Positions 29,198-37,452 of a stretch of 64,000 nucleotides of DNA are shown piece after piece (position 1 is the first letter of the stretch; each line of letters begins with the position of its first letter). Location: contig UGTZ01000001.1 in NCBI GenBank assembly GCA_900455085.1, positions 1,332,501-1,396,500 of the forward strand, in the 5' to 3' direction. The stretch comes from Providencia rettgeri (GTDB lineage Bacteria > Pseudomonadota > Gammaproteobacteria > Enterobacterales > Enterobacteriaceae). A model generated the notes under the pieces. It was not told the origin of the DNA. It saw nothing but the letters and a program-made list of their open reading frames with translations, and did no database searches. A program made the translations under genes and the position numbers.

Positions 29198-29229
29198 CTC
29201 GACGGTGTTTTACCGTCGAGGAATGTTTT
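29198..29229 (+). terminator. iolD terminator 1
   Basis: Perfect nine-base stem CTCGACGGT / ACCGTCGAG with a GTTTT loop, followed by GAATGTTTTT, 39 bases after the iolD stop. Confidence 0.85.
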
Positions 29230-29334
29230 TCGTTTTCTTAATGAGTCAGATGTGTAACTAAGTAGGGTAGTTACTGGAAACTTAGCAGGGATTGCTTTGG
29301 TTTTTATTTGCATAGTGGTTATCACTTGCCGTTC

Positions 29335-29413
29335 TATATTCGTCATACTTCAAGTTAAATGGGGATAGCGTTACGCTCATCGCCAACACAACTCGAATCA
29401 TTTTGGATTATAT
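29335..29413. repeat. internally deleted ERIC-like element
   Basis: Has the two ends typical of ERIC elements (CGTCATACTTCAAGTT and AACTCGAATCATTTTGG) and a short middle, about 79 bp in place of the usual 127. It lies between iolD and iolG. Confidence 0.6.
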
Positions 29414-29436
29414 ACCCAGCTTTGGCTGGGTTTTTT
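29414..29436 (+). terminator. terminator 2 after iolD
   Basis: CCCAGC / GCTGGG hairpin with a TTTG loop and six T, just after the ERIC-like element. The remaining sequence up to iolG (29437-29638) holds no recognisable gene. Confidence 0.75.
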
Positions 29437-29666
29437 ATGGTTTTTATAGTTTGAAAATTTATTTATTGAAATATATGTTTTATTGCGAGGTAGGGAAAGA
29501 ACAAAAAAGAAGTTATGGAAATTTAATATGCCAACAAACACAGACTTTATTGTTAAATGCTATTCGCTTGCATTGTCAATTTGTGATCTGAATAACACTA
29601 AAAATACACTTTAATATAACATTTGTTATCTAGAGCCCAAAAATATAATTTTCAAAAAATTATAAA

Positions 29667-29694
29667 TTGAAATGAACGTTTTATTTGGTATATT
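29667..29694 (+). promoter_or_regulatory. iolG promoter and operator
   Basis: TTGAAA (29667-29672), 16-base spacer and TATATT (29689-29694) form a promoter. The operator-like TGAAATGAACGTTTTA (29668-29683) overlaps it. A degenerate copy ending TTTCA lies 29 bases upstream (29639-29654). Confidence 0.55.
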
Positions 29695-29739
29695 CCGTAA
29701 TATCCAAATAGTGGATTTAAGGTATCAAGGAGCATTTGA

Positions 29740-30726
29740 ATGTTCAATATAGCACTATTCGGCGCAGGACGTATCGGACAGGTTCATGCTGTTAATATTG
29801 CCGGCCATAAAGAAACCAAACTTTATTCTGTCATCGACCCTTATCAACCGAATGCGGTTGCCTTGGCTGAAAAATACCAAGCAAAAGTACAGACGACAGA
29901 AGAAGCAATGCAAGACCCTAATATACAAGGGGTTTTAATCGCTTCAGCCACAGATACTCACGCTGATTTAATCGAACTCGCAGCCAAACATAAAAAAGTG
30001 ATCTTCTGTGAAAAGCCTGTTCATCTCGACCTTGAGCGTGTGAAACAGTGTTTAAAAAGCGTGAAAGAACATGATGTTCCACTGTTTATTGGTTTTAATC
30101 GTCGCTATGACCCTCAATTTCGCCATTTGAAAAATTTATTCCAACAAGGCGCTATTGGTAAAGCAGAATCTTTGATTATCACGTCTCGTGATCCGTCACC
30201 ACCACCTGCGGAATACGTCAAAGTCTCCGGTGGTATGTTCAGAGATATGACGATTCATGATTTTGATATGGCGCGCTTTATGATTGGCGAAGAGCCTTGC
30301 TCTGTCTACGCACAAGGCAGCAATGTTGTTGACCCTGCTATCGGTCAAGCAGGTGATATTGATACCGCGTTTATTATCTTAAAATTCCCATCTGGCGCAA
30401 TGGCGACCATTTCTAACAGCCGTCGTTCAGGTTACGGTTATGACCAACGCATTGAATTACATGGTGAAAAAGGCTTATTAACGGCAGGTAACATTAAAGA
30501 GAATAGTGTTGCGCTGTTAAGTGAAGTTGGATGCTTATCCGCCAAGCCAGAGTATTTCTTTTTACAACGTTACCATGAAGCATACCAAGCAGAGTGGCAG
30601 CATTTTGTTGATATCTTAGCAGGCCGTGCGGAATCTGAAACGACAGGTACCGATGGTGAATTGGCTTTATATCTTGCAGACAAAGCGCTGGAATCATTAA
30701 AAACAGGTAAAGAAGTTAAATTGTAA
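29740..30726 (+). CDS. iolG: inositol 2-dehydrogenase
   Basis: NAD-dependent oxidation of myo-inositol to scyllo-inosose, the first step of the pathway. 328 residues of the Gfo/Idh/MocA family: Rossmann motif GAGRIGQVHA, the catalytic-lysine motif EKPVHLDL (K at about 96) and DMTIHDFDMARF with the conserved Asp/His. AAGGAG is well placed before the ATG. It has its own promoter, separated from iolD by two terminators. Function is confident from family and locus, although a second dehydrogenase at 33325 could share the role. Confidence 0.92.
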   Translation: MFNIALFGAGRIGQVHAVNIAGHKETKLYSVIDPYQPNAVALAEKYQAKVQTTEEAMQDPNIQGVLIASATDTHADLIELAAKHKKVIFCEKPVHLDLERVKQCLKSVKEHDVPLFIGFNRRYDPQFRHLKNLFQQGAIGKAESLIITSRDPSPPPAEYVKVSGGMFRDMTIHDFDMARFMIGEEPCSVYAQGSNVVDPAIGQAGDIDTAFIILKFPSGAMATISNSRRSGYGYDQRIELHGEKGLLTAGNIKENSVALLSEVGCLSAKPEYFFLQRYHEAYQAEWQHFVDILAGRAESETTGTDGELALYLADKALESLKTGKEVKL

Positions 30727-30761
30727 TTAATACGGTAATACTATTTAACTTAATTATAGAC

Positions 30762-30791
30762 TTGCGGTTAAAAATCTATTTTTGGCCGCAA
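30762..30791 (+). terminator. hairpin after iolG
   Basis: TTGCGG / CCGCAA extended by two T-G wobbles and six A-T pairs, a long stem 35 bases after the iolG stop. There is no clear T run, so termination strength is uncertain. Confidence 0.55.
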
Positions 30792-31118
30792 TAGTAAATA
30801 TATTCATTTATCAATGAGTATATAAAATACTGACCTTACTTTTATTTAATACTCTTTAGGCTTTCAATATTCTGAGATTAATTGAGGCTTTTTATAATCT
30901 TACTTTCTTTAATTTAACTGATGTATTTATCGTTTTAAATTCGTGAAAACTATTTTCAAAGAGTTTATCGATCAGGCCTAAAGCTAGCAAAGTAGCGATT
31001 CAAACCAGAGTGCCAGAAACTTATTTCATTATTTAACATTTAACATTAAACATTTATTTAAATATTGAAAAATTGTTTTTTTGGTAAGACATAATGATTC
31101 AAATAATAAGGTAATAAT
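30792..31118. other. upstream region of the iolT-type gene
   Basis: AT-rich 327 bases without a gene. TGAAAAATTGTTTTTT at 31066-31081 is a weak relative of the proposed operator (good left half, poor right half) and may mark the promoter. Confidence 0.35.
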
Positions 31119-32525
31119 ATGTCATTAATCATGAATCTCAATCAACAACAGAGAAAAAGGTTGCACCAAATAACCTTGGTTGCAACCTTTGGTGGATTAC
31201 TATTTGGTTATGATACTGGCGTCATTAACGGTGCATTTTCATCACTGAAAGAAAATATGGGCTTAACACCAACCACGGAAGGGTTGGTAATGAGCGTCCT
31301 ATTAGTGGGCGCGGCATTAGGCAGTGTTTGTGGTGGACGTGTAGCAGACTTTGTCGGGCGCCGTACTTATTTGCTTTACCTCTCATTTCTGTTTTTATTT
31401 GGGGCATTTTTATCTGCGGCGGCTCCAAACATTGAAGTTCTTCTTATTGCTCGGTTTATATTGGGGTTTGCGGTGGGCGGGGCTTCAGTGACAGCACCGA
31501 CATTTATTTCGGAAGTGGCCCCGACTGAAATGCGGGGAAAACTTACCGGACTCAATGAAGTTGCTATTGTTATCGGGCAGCTAGCGGCATTTGCTATCAA
31601 TGCGATTATCGGTTCTATTTGGGGTCATCTACCGGATGTCTGGCGTTATATGTTGTTAGTGCAGGCGGTACCTGCATTGTGCCTATTATTTGGTATGTGG
31701 AAAGCACCTGAAAGCCCACGCTGGCTAATGAGTAAAAACCGTCGTGAAGAAGCGCTGAAAATTTTAAAGCAAATTCGCCCTGAAAAACGTGCTATTCAAG
31801 AATATGAAGATATCGTGACCTTATTAGATGTTGAAGCTGCGGAAGCTAAACGTCATCCGAATGCCAATAAACAAAATTTAGCGTTAATTTTTAATACGCC
31901 TTGGATTTTTAAATTGGTATTAATTGGGATGGTGTGGGCGGCATTACAGCAAACGACTGGGGTTAACGTTATTATGTATTATGGTACAGAAATTCTCAAA
32001 ACAGCGGGTTTTTCTGAACAAACTTCTTTAGTTTTCAACGTATTAAATGGTGTTTTTTCTGTTGGTGGTATGGTGATAGGGGTACTATTCCTTGTTGACC
32101 GATTTAAACGTAAGACACTGATTGTTGGTGGTTTTGCTCTAATGGCATCATTACACTTATTAATTGCAGCAACAGACTACTTCTTAACCGGGGATGTTAA
32201 AGCAACATTAATTTGGTTACTTGGCGCGGTGTTTGTTGGGGTTATGCAAGGAACAATGGGCTTTTTAACTTGGGTAGTACTTGCAGAGCTATTTCCACTT
32301 AAAATCCGCGGGTTATCTATGGGGATCTCAGTCTTCTTTATGTGGATTATGAATGCGATTGTGAGTTATTTATTCCCTGTATTACAAGCAGAACTTGGTT
32401 TAGGTCCAGTATTCTTAATTTTTGCGGTAATAAACTACTTAGCTATCGTTTTTGTGGTGAAGTTATTACCAGAAACATCAAACAAATCATTAGAGCAATT
32501 AGAAGAAGAGCTCTCATCAATGTAA
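31119..32525 (+). CDS. iolT: MFS myo-inositol/H+ symporter
   Basis: 468-residue sugar porter of the major facilitator superfamily with 12 predicted membrane segments. Signatures: GGLLFGYDTGVINGA in helix 1, GRVADFVGRR after helix 2, PESPRWLM before the central loop and PETSNKSLEQLEE at the end. The family includes IolT and arabinose/xylose porters. The inositol locus supports inositol as substrate. AAGG precedes the ATG. The downstream EIIA gene starts 54 bases later, so the two may be co-transcribed. Confidence 0.85.
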   Translation: MSLIMNLNQQQRKRLHQITLVATFGGLLFGYDTGVINGAFSSLKENMGLTPTTEGLVMSVLLVGAALGSVCGGRVADFVGRRTYLLYLSFLFLFGAFLSAAAPNIEVLLIARFILGFAVGGASVTAPTFISEVAPTEMRGKLTGLNEVAIVIGQLAAFAINAIIGSIWGHLPDVWRYMLLVQAVPALCLLFGMWKAPESPRWLMSKNRREEALKILKQIRPEKRAIQEYEDIVTLLDVEAAEAKRHPNANKQNLALIFNTPWIFKLVLIGMVWAALQQTTGVNVIMYYGTEILKTAGFSEQTSLVFNVLNGVFSVGGMVIGVLFLVDRFKRKTLIVGGFALMASLHLLIAATDYFLTGDVKATLIWLLGAVFVGVMQGTMGFLTWVVLAELFPLKIRGLSMGISVFFMWIMNAIVSYLFPVLQAELGLGPVFLIFAVINYLAIVFVVKLLPETSNKSLEQLEEELSSM

Positions 32526-32579
32526 TTATTACTTATTGGTGGTGTGAATATACCTAATTAACTTAATCGAGGGTTGGAT

Positions 32580-33008
32580 ATGATAGAACAACTAACCACA
32601 AGTAATTTGCATTTAGGTTGTCAGGCAAGAAATAAAGCTGAAGTACTCAACATGGTGGGTACGGAATTTAAAAATAAAGGTTATGTTGATAGGGATTGTG
32701 TACATTTCTTAACGGAAAGGGAACAACAAATATCAACATTCTTGGGGAATGGTATTACGTTGCCACATCTACCTAAGTCCGCCAATGATATTATCTTGCA
32801 TACTGGTGTTGAAATTTTTCAATTCCCTGACGGGGTGATATGGGACCGGACCAATGTGATGTTTATCGCAATAGGCGTGATCGCAAAGTCAAGAGAACAT
32901 ATTGATGTACTTAGGGAAATTGCATTGATTTTCAGTGATGAGTTTATTGCCAATGCATTGTCTTTGACGTCAAGTAAAGAAGAATTTTTAAGCATTCTTC
33001 ATCGCTAG
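32580..33008 (+). CDS. stand-alone PTS EIIA domain (mannitol/fructose type)
   Basis: About 142-residue EIIA-like protein. The phosphorylatable His is in GITLPHLP, as in EIIA-Mtl/Fru, with FLTEREQQISTFLGNG before it and a SREHIDVL segment after. No EIIB or EIIC is encoded nearby, so it cannot form a transporter by itself. In an inositol locus it may act as a regulatory phospho-sensor, for instance on IolT or another target. The ATG at 32580 follows CGAGGG with good spacing; a TTG at 32574 is less likely. Confidence 0.75.
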   Translation: MIEQLTTSNLHLGCQARNKAEVLNMVGTEFKNKGYVDRDCVHFLTEREQQISTFLGNGITLPHLPKSANDIILHTGVEIFQFPDGVIWDRTNVMFIAIGVIAKSREHIDVLREIALIFSDEFIANALSLTSSKEEFLSILHR

Positions 33009-33025
33009 TTTTGGGGGCTGAAGAT

Positions 33026-33054
33026 AGTATGGGATCTTTACCTGATCCCATACT
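33026..33054 (+). terminator. hairpin after the EIIA gene
   Basis: Perfect 11-bp stem AGTATGGGATC / GATCCCATACT with a seven-base loop. Only a weak T-rich tail follows. The rest of the spacer to 33194 shows nothing else. Confidence 0.65.
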
Positions 33055-33194
33055 CAATAAATTTCATCTTTAGTTATTCTATTTCATTTCATTCCACGTC
33101 ATGACGCTTCTATTGTTTTTCCCTTCTGTAAATTTAATATTTATTTTCTTATATATTAATTAATTACATTAAAAATTCACGTTAGATCACATAA

Positions 33195-33246
33195 TGAAAT
33201 TAATATTCCCAAAAATATTGAAAATGAAACGAATGTTCCGTATAAC
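33195..33246 (+). promoter_or_regulatory. promoter with two tandem inositol-regulon operators
   Basis: TGAAATTAATATTCCC (33195-33210) and TGAAACGAATGTTCCG (33225-33240) are two related 16-mers exactly 30 bases apart, about three helical turns. The second fills the gap between -35 TTGAAA (33218-33223) and -10 TATAAC (33241-33246), which are 17 bases apart. Confidence 0.62.
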
Positions 33247-33324
33247 ATGATTATTGAAATAAAAATCTGGAACAAGTATTAGGCCAGCCATTGTGTTACA
33301 GAAAATGAGCGAGAGGTAGAACAG

Positions 33325-34458
33325 ATGAAAGAGATCCGTATCGGGATGATAGGTACTGGCTATATAGGACGAGCTCATGCCATTGCTTATGCACAAGCAG
33401 CAACCGTTTTTCCATTACAGGGGAAATTGGTTCGTGAAATGATAGCAGAAATTACCCCTGAGTTAGCACAGACCCGAGCTCAGGAAATGGGATTTAATCG
33501 TGCAACCGATGACTGGCGAAAATTAGTTGCAGATCCAAATATTGACGTGGTGGATATTTGTTCGCCTAATTTCCTGCACAAAGAAATGGCAATGGAGGCA
33601 ATTAAGCACGGTAAACACGTTTATTGCGAAAAACCATTAGCGCTCAATTCTGAAGATGCCAAAGAAATGGTCGAAGCGGCTAAAAAGGCGGGTGTCTTAA
33701 CGTTAGTGGGTTTTAACTATATGAAAAACCCTACCTCTCAACTAGCCAAAGAGATCATTGCAAATGGCGAAATTGGAGAAGTTATCCATTTTTATGGCAC
33801 CCATAATGAAGATTATATGGCTGACCCTAGCGCGCCGATTCACTGGCATTGTTTTAAAGAAAAAGCTGGCCTAGGTGCTCTGGGCGATTTATCTGCACAT
33901 ATTATTAATATGGCGCAATTCCTCGTAGGGGATATTGAAACCGTTTGTGGTGATATGGAAATCGTCATTAAACAGCGCCCAGAAAAATCGGGTTCAGCCG
34001 TTATGGTTATGGTTGAAAATGAAGATCAGGCGCATGCCATGGTGCGTTTTGCTGGTGGCGCAATGGGTGTCATAGAAACTTCACGAATCGCAGCTGGCCG
34101 TAAAATGGGGCTAACCTATGTGGTGACTGGCACCAAAGGAACACTGTCTTTCACCCAAGAAAGAATGGCAGAGCTAAAGCTCTATCGTCATGATGAACCT
34201 AGTAATCGTCAAGGTTTTAAAACCATTTTTGTGGGGCCAGAGCACCCGGATTATGCGCCATTTTGTAATGGTGCAGGCCATGGTATTGGCTTTAATGACC
34301 AAAAAACAGTTGAAGTGCGTGATTTAATTGATGGCGTTGCAACAGGGCAGCCAATGTGGCCTGATTTTGAAGAGGGCTGGAAAGTATCACGAATATTAGA
34401 CGCGATAGCACGTTCATATGATGAACAACGTTGGGTTAACGTTAAAGAAATCAATTAA
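33325..34458 (+). CDS. second Gfo/Idh/MocA-family dehydrogenase of the inositol locus
   Basis: 377-residue NAD(P)-dependent oxidoreductase: GTGYIGRAHAIAY nucleotide motif, EKPLALNSEDA (catalytic Lys near 98), LGDLSAHIINMAQF with the conserved Asp/His. It is longer than IolG and only distantly similar. Similar proteins in other inositol loci act on scyllo-inositol or other inositol stereoisomers, so such an isomer is the likely substrate; not provable here. GAGAGG precedes the ATG. First gene of the iolC-iolE operon, with its own operator pair. Confidence 0.8.
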   Translation: MKEIRIGMIGTGYIGRAHAIAYAQAATVFPLQGKLVREMIAEITPELAQTRAQEMGFNRATDDWRKLVADPNIDVVDICSPNFLHKEMAMEAIKHGKHVYCEKPLALNSEDAKEMVEAAKKAGVLTLVGFNYMKNPTSQLAKEIIANGEIGEVIHFYGTHNEDYMADPSAPIHWHCFKEKAGLGALGDLSAHIINMAQFLVGDIETVCGDMEIVIKQRPEKSGSAVMVMVENEDQAHAMVRFAGGAMGVIETSRIAAGRKMGLTYVVTGTKGTLSFTQERMAELKLYRHDEPSNRQGFKTIFVGPEHPDYAPFCNGAGHGIGFNDQKTVEVRDLIDGVATGQPMWPDFEEGWKVSRILDAIARSYDEQRWVNVKEIN

Positions 34459-34483
34459 TTCTGTTGTAGTTAAGGGGTAATTA

Positions 34484-36388
34484 ATGGATAAGCAGAAGAA
34501 GTTAGATGTTATCTGTATGGGCCGTATTGCCGTTGACCTGTACGGACAACAGATAGGTTCTCGTTTAGAAGATGTGAGTTCGTTTGCCAAATATTTAGGC
34601 GGCTCTTCTGGAAACGTGGCATTCGGCACTGCAATACAAGGATTAAAATCGTCAATGCTTGCCCGTGTGGGGGATGAGCACATGGGACGCTTTTTACGTG
34701 AGGAATTACAGCGGGTAGGCTGTGATACCAGCCATCTTATTACAGACAAAGACAGATTAACGGCATTAGTTATCTTAGGGATCAAAGATCAGGATACTTT
34801 CCCATTAATTTTCTATCGTGATAACTGTGCAGATATGGCGATTACGCCAAATGATTTTACGGAAGAATATATTGCATCCGCACGTTGCTTGGCAATTACA
34901 GGAACGCATTTATCGAATCCGAAAACCCGCGCGGCCGTATTGAAAGCGTTGGAATATGCTAAACGTAATAACGTCAAAACAGCCATTGATATCGATTATC
35001 GCCCAGTCTTATGGGGGCTGACCTCTTTGGGGGACGGAGAAACGCGCTTTATTGCTTCTGATAGCGTGACTGCGCAGCTACAAGAAGTATTATCGCAGTT
35101 TGACCTGATTGTTGGTACCGAAGAAGAGTTCCACATTGCTGGTGGCACAACGGATACCGTTCAAGCCCTTAAAAATATCCGTCAATTAACGGATGCAGAA
35201 CTAGTATGCAAACGTGGCTCTCTGGGATGCTCTGTATTTAGCGGTGCGATCCCAGAAACATTGGATGAAGGGATCACTGTTCATGGTGTGAGAGTTGAAG
35301 TACTTAACGTATTAGGTGCTGGCGATGCATTTATGTCTGGTTTACTACGCGGTTATTTAAACGGTGATGGTTGGGAAAAAGCCTGTGCTTATGCGAACGC
35401 TTGTGGGGCTTTAGTGGTTTCTCGCCATGGCTGTGCACCTGCAATGCCAACAAAAATCGAGTTAGATAATTACCTTGAACGTGCTGCGGCAGTACCACGT
35501 CCAGATCTCGATCCTATACTCAACCATCTACATCGAGTGACTTCACGTAGCACACAGTGGAATGAGCTCTGTGTTATGGCATTCGACCATCGCATCCAAT
35601 TTGTTGATATGGCTCGTAATGCTGGTGCTGATATTTCCTGTATTCCTTATTTGAAGAAATTGATTTTCCGTGCCAGCAGTGAAGTGGCGCAAGAAGCAAA
35701 TTTACAAGGTAAAGCTGGGCTACTTTGCGACAGTACCTTTGGCCAAGACGTATTGAATGACGTGACTGGTCGTGGTTGGTGGATAGGCCGTCCAATTGAG
35801 CTACCGGCATCAAGGCCATTGTGCTTAGAACATGGCAATATCGGTTCTCAGCTGATCAGTTGGCCAAAAGAGCATATTGTGAAATGTTTGGTATTTTTCC
35901 ATCCAGAAGACAACCATCCCCTGCGTTTAGAGCAAGAAAAAACAGTTCAAGAAGTTTACAGCGCTTGCTGCCAATCAGGGCATGAATTATTGCTTGAAGT
36001 GATATTACCCGCAGATATGGAACGCAATGATGAACTGTATTTACGCGCAATCAAACGCTTCTATAACTTAGGTATCAAGCCTGATTGGTGGAAATTACCA
36101 CCACTACAAGCAGAAAATTGGGATGCGGTTGACCGATTGATTCAAGAGCGCGACCCATATTGCCGCGGTGTCGTACTCTTAGGGCTTGATGCGCCACAAG
36201 CTGAGTTACAAGCGGGTTTTAATGCCGCAGCTGGAAAATCCATCGTCAAAGGATTTGCTGTTGGTCGTACCTTATTTGGTAAGCCTTCGTTGGAGTGGAT
36301 GAAAGGTGAAATCAATGACGATGAGCTGGTTCAGAAAATCAAAACTAATTACTTAAACCTGATAGCCCTATGGCGTCAGCGTAAATAA
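34484..36388 (+). CDS. iolC: IolC 5-dehydro-2-deoxygluconokinase fused to DUF2090 aldolase-like domain
   Basis: 634 residues. Residues 1-330 form a PfkB kinase (GRIAVDLYGQQ, the NVLGAGDAFMSGLLRGYL catalytic motif) that phosphorylates 5-dehydro-2-deoxy-gluconate. From about 345 to the end there is a DUF2090 domain with a TIM-barrel-like pattern (VMAFDHRIQF, KGFAVGRTLF). In loci without iolJ, as here, this domain is thought to cleave the phosphorylated product to dihydroxyacetone phosphate and malonate semialdehyde. AGGGG before the ATG. In operon with the dehydrogenase upstream and iolE downstream. Confidence 0.93.
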   Translation: MDKQKKLDVICMGRIAVDLYGQQIGSRLEDVSSFAKYLGGSSGNVAFGTAIQGLKSSMLARVGDEHMGRFLREELQRVGCDTSHLITDKDRLTALVILGIKDQDTFPLIFYRDNCADMAITPNDFTEEYIASARCLAITGTHLSNPKTRAAVLKALEYAKRNNVKTAIDIDYRPVLWGLTSLGDGETRFIASDSVTAQLQEVLSQFDLIVGTEEEFHIAGGTTDTVQALKNIRQLTDAELVCKRGSLGCSVFSGAIPETLDEGITVHGVRVEVLNVLGAGDAFMSGLLRGYLNGDGWEKACAYANACGALVVSRHGCAPAMPTKIELDNYLERAAAVPRPDLDPILNHLHRVTSRSTQWNELCVMAFDHRIQFVDMARNAGADISCIPYLKKLIFRASSEVAQEANLQGKAGLLCDSTFGQDVLNDVTGRGWWIGRPIELPASRPLCLEHGNIGSQLISWPKEHIVKCLVFFHPEDNHPLRLEQEKTVQEVYSACCQSGHELLLEVILPADMERNDELYLRAIKRFYNLGIKPDWWKLPPLQAENWDAVDRLIQERDPYCRGVVLLGLDAPQAELQAGFNAAAGKSIVKGFAVGRTLFGKPSLEWMKGEINDDELVQKIKTNYLNLIALWRQRK

Positions 36389-36418
36389 TATTACTTTTAC
36401 CTACACAGGAGCTTCATC

Positions 36419-37312
36419 ATGGCAATCCAACTTGGTATTAACCCGTTGACATGGACGAATGATGATTTACCCACTTTAGGGGCAGAAACATCTCTAGAAA
36501 CATGTTTAACTGAAGGCCGTCAAGCAGGTTTCGCTGGTTTTGAATTAGGTAATAAATTTCCACGCAAAGCGGAGATTCTAGGGCCGATTTTAAAACAGCA
36601 TGACTTACAACTGGTTTCAGGCTGGTATTCGGGAGAACTATTATCTCGCAGCGTGGAAGAAGAAATTGAAGCGGTACAAGGGCACTTAGCGTTACTGCGT
36701 GATTTAGGCGCTAAAGTGATGGTGTTTGCAGAAGTGACCAACTGTATTCATGGCGACCAAAACAAACCTGTTCATATGCGTCCATTGTTCCCAGCCGATA
36801 AATGGGAAGAATACGGTAAGAAACTGACCGAATTCGCGAAATATACCTTATCTCAAGGCGTGAAAATCGCCTATCACCACCATATGGGAACCGTGATTGA
36901 GTCAGCAGAAGATGTTGATAACCTAATGAAGCACACGGGCGATGAAGTTGGTTTATTGCTAGATACTGGCCACTTAACCTTTGCTGGCGCAGATCCGGTT
37001 GAAGTGGCTAAACGTTGGGCAAAACGGATCAATCACGTACATTGCAAAGATGTCCGTGCAGATGTCCTAAAAGATGTTAAAAACCGTAAAACCAGCTTCT
37101 TAGATGCCGTATTAGCCGGTGTGTTCACGGTACCGGGTGATGGTTGCGTTAACTATCCTGACGTGTTTAAGGTATTGAAAAATAGCCAATATGAAAATGG
37201 CTGGCTGGTAGTTGAAGCAGAGCAAGACCCTGCGATTGCGCATCCATTAACTTATGCCACATTGGGTTACAACAATTTGTCTAAGTTTGCTAAGGATGCG
37301 GGTTTAATCTAA
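36419..37312 (+). CDS. iolE: IolE, inosose dehydratase
   Basis: 297-residue AP-endonuclease-2-like TIM-barrel enzyme that dehydrates scyllo-inosose. Metal-binding landmarks: AYHHHMGTVIES, LLDTGHLTFAG, NHVHCKDVR and VVEAEQDP near the end. Length and ending match other IolE proteins. It lies 30 bases after iolC with AGGAGC before the ATG. The product feeds IolD. Confidence 0.94.
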   Translation: MAIQLGINPLTWTNDDLPTLGAETSLETCLTEGRQAGFAGFELGNKFPRKAEILGPILKQHDLQLVSGWYSGELLSRSVEEEIEAVQGHLALLRDLGAKVMVFAEVTNCIHGDQNKPVHMRPLFPADKWEEYGKKLTEFAKYTLSQGVKIAYHHHMGTVIESAEDVDNLMKHTGDEVGLLLDTGHLTFAGADPVEVAKRWAKRINHVHCKDVRADVLKDVKNRKTSFLDAVLAGVFTVPGDGCVNYPDVFKVLKNSQYENGWLVVEAEQDPAIAHPLTYATLGYNNLSKFAKDAGLI

Positions 37313-37315
37313 ATC

Positions 37316-37390
37316 GTCGTCATATTTCAGTCTGTGGCGTTGTTGGCTTCGTTTGCCGACTCTAGCCACAAACTGAACTATTTGATAGAT
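37316..37390. repeat. short ERIC-derived hairpin between iolE and iolB
   Basis: TTTCAGTCTGTGGC and GCCACAAACTGAA form imperfect inverted ends around TTGGC...GCCGA. The right end GAACTATTT is shared with the ERIC-like copies at 59 kb. It may set differential expression of iolB in the operon. Confidence 0.5.
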
Positions 37391-37452
37391 GAAATGGTTA
37401 GTGACTAAAAAGAATTGCCTATCTAGAATCTAAAAAGTGTCAGAGGAAAGTT

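Noticed and set aside
29403..29591. 62-codon frame in the iolD-iolG spacer
   Set aside because: Begins inside an ERIC derivative and crosses a terminator; no ribosome site.
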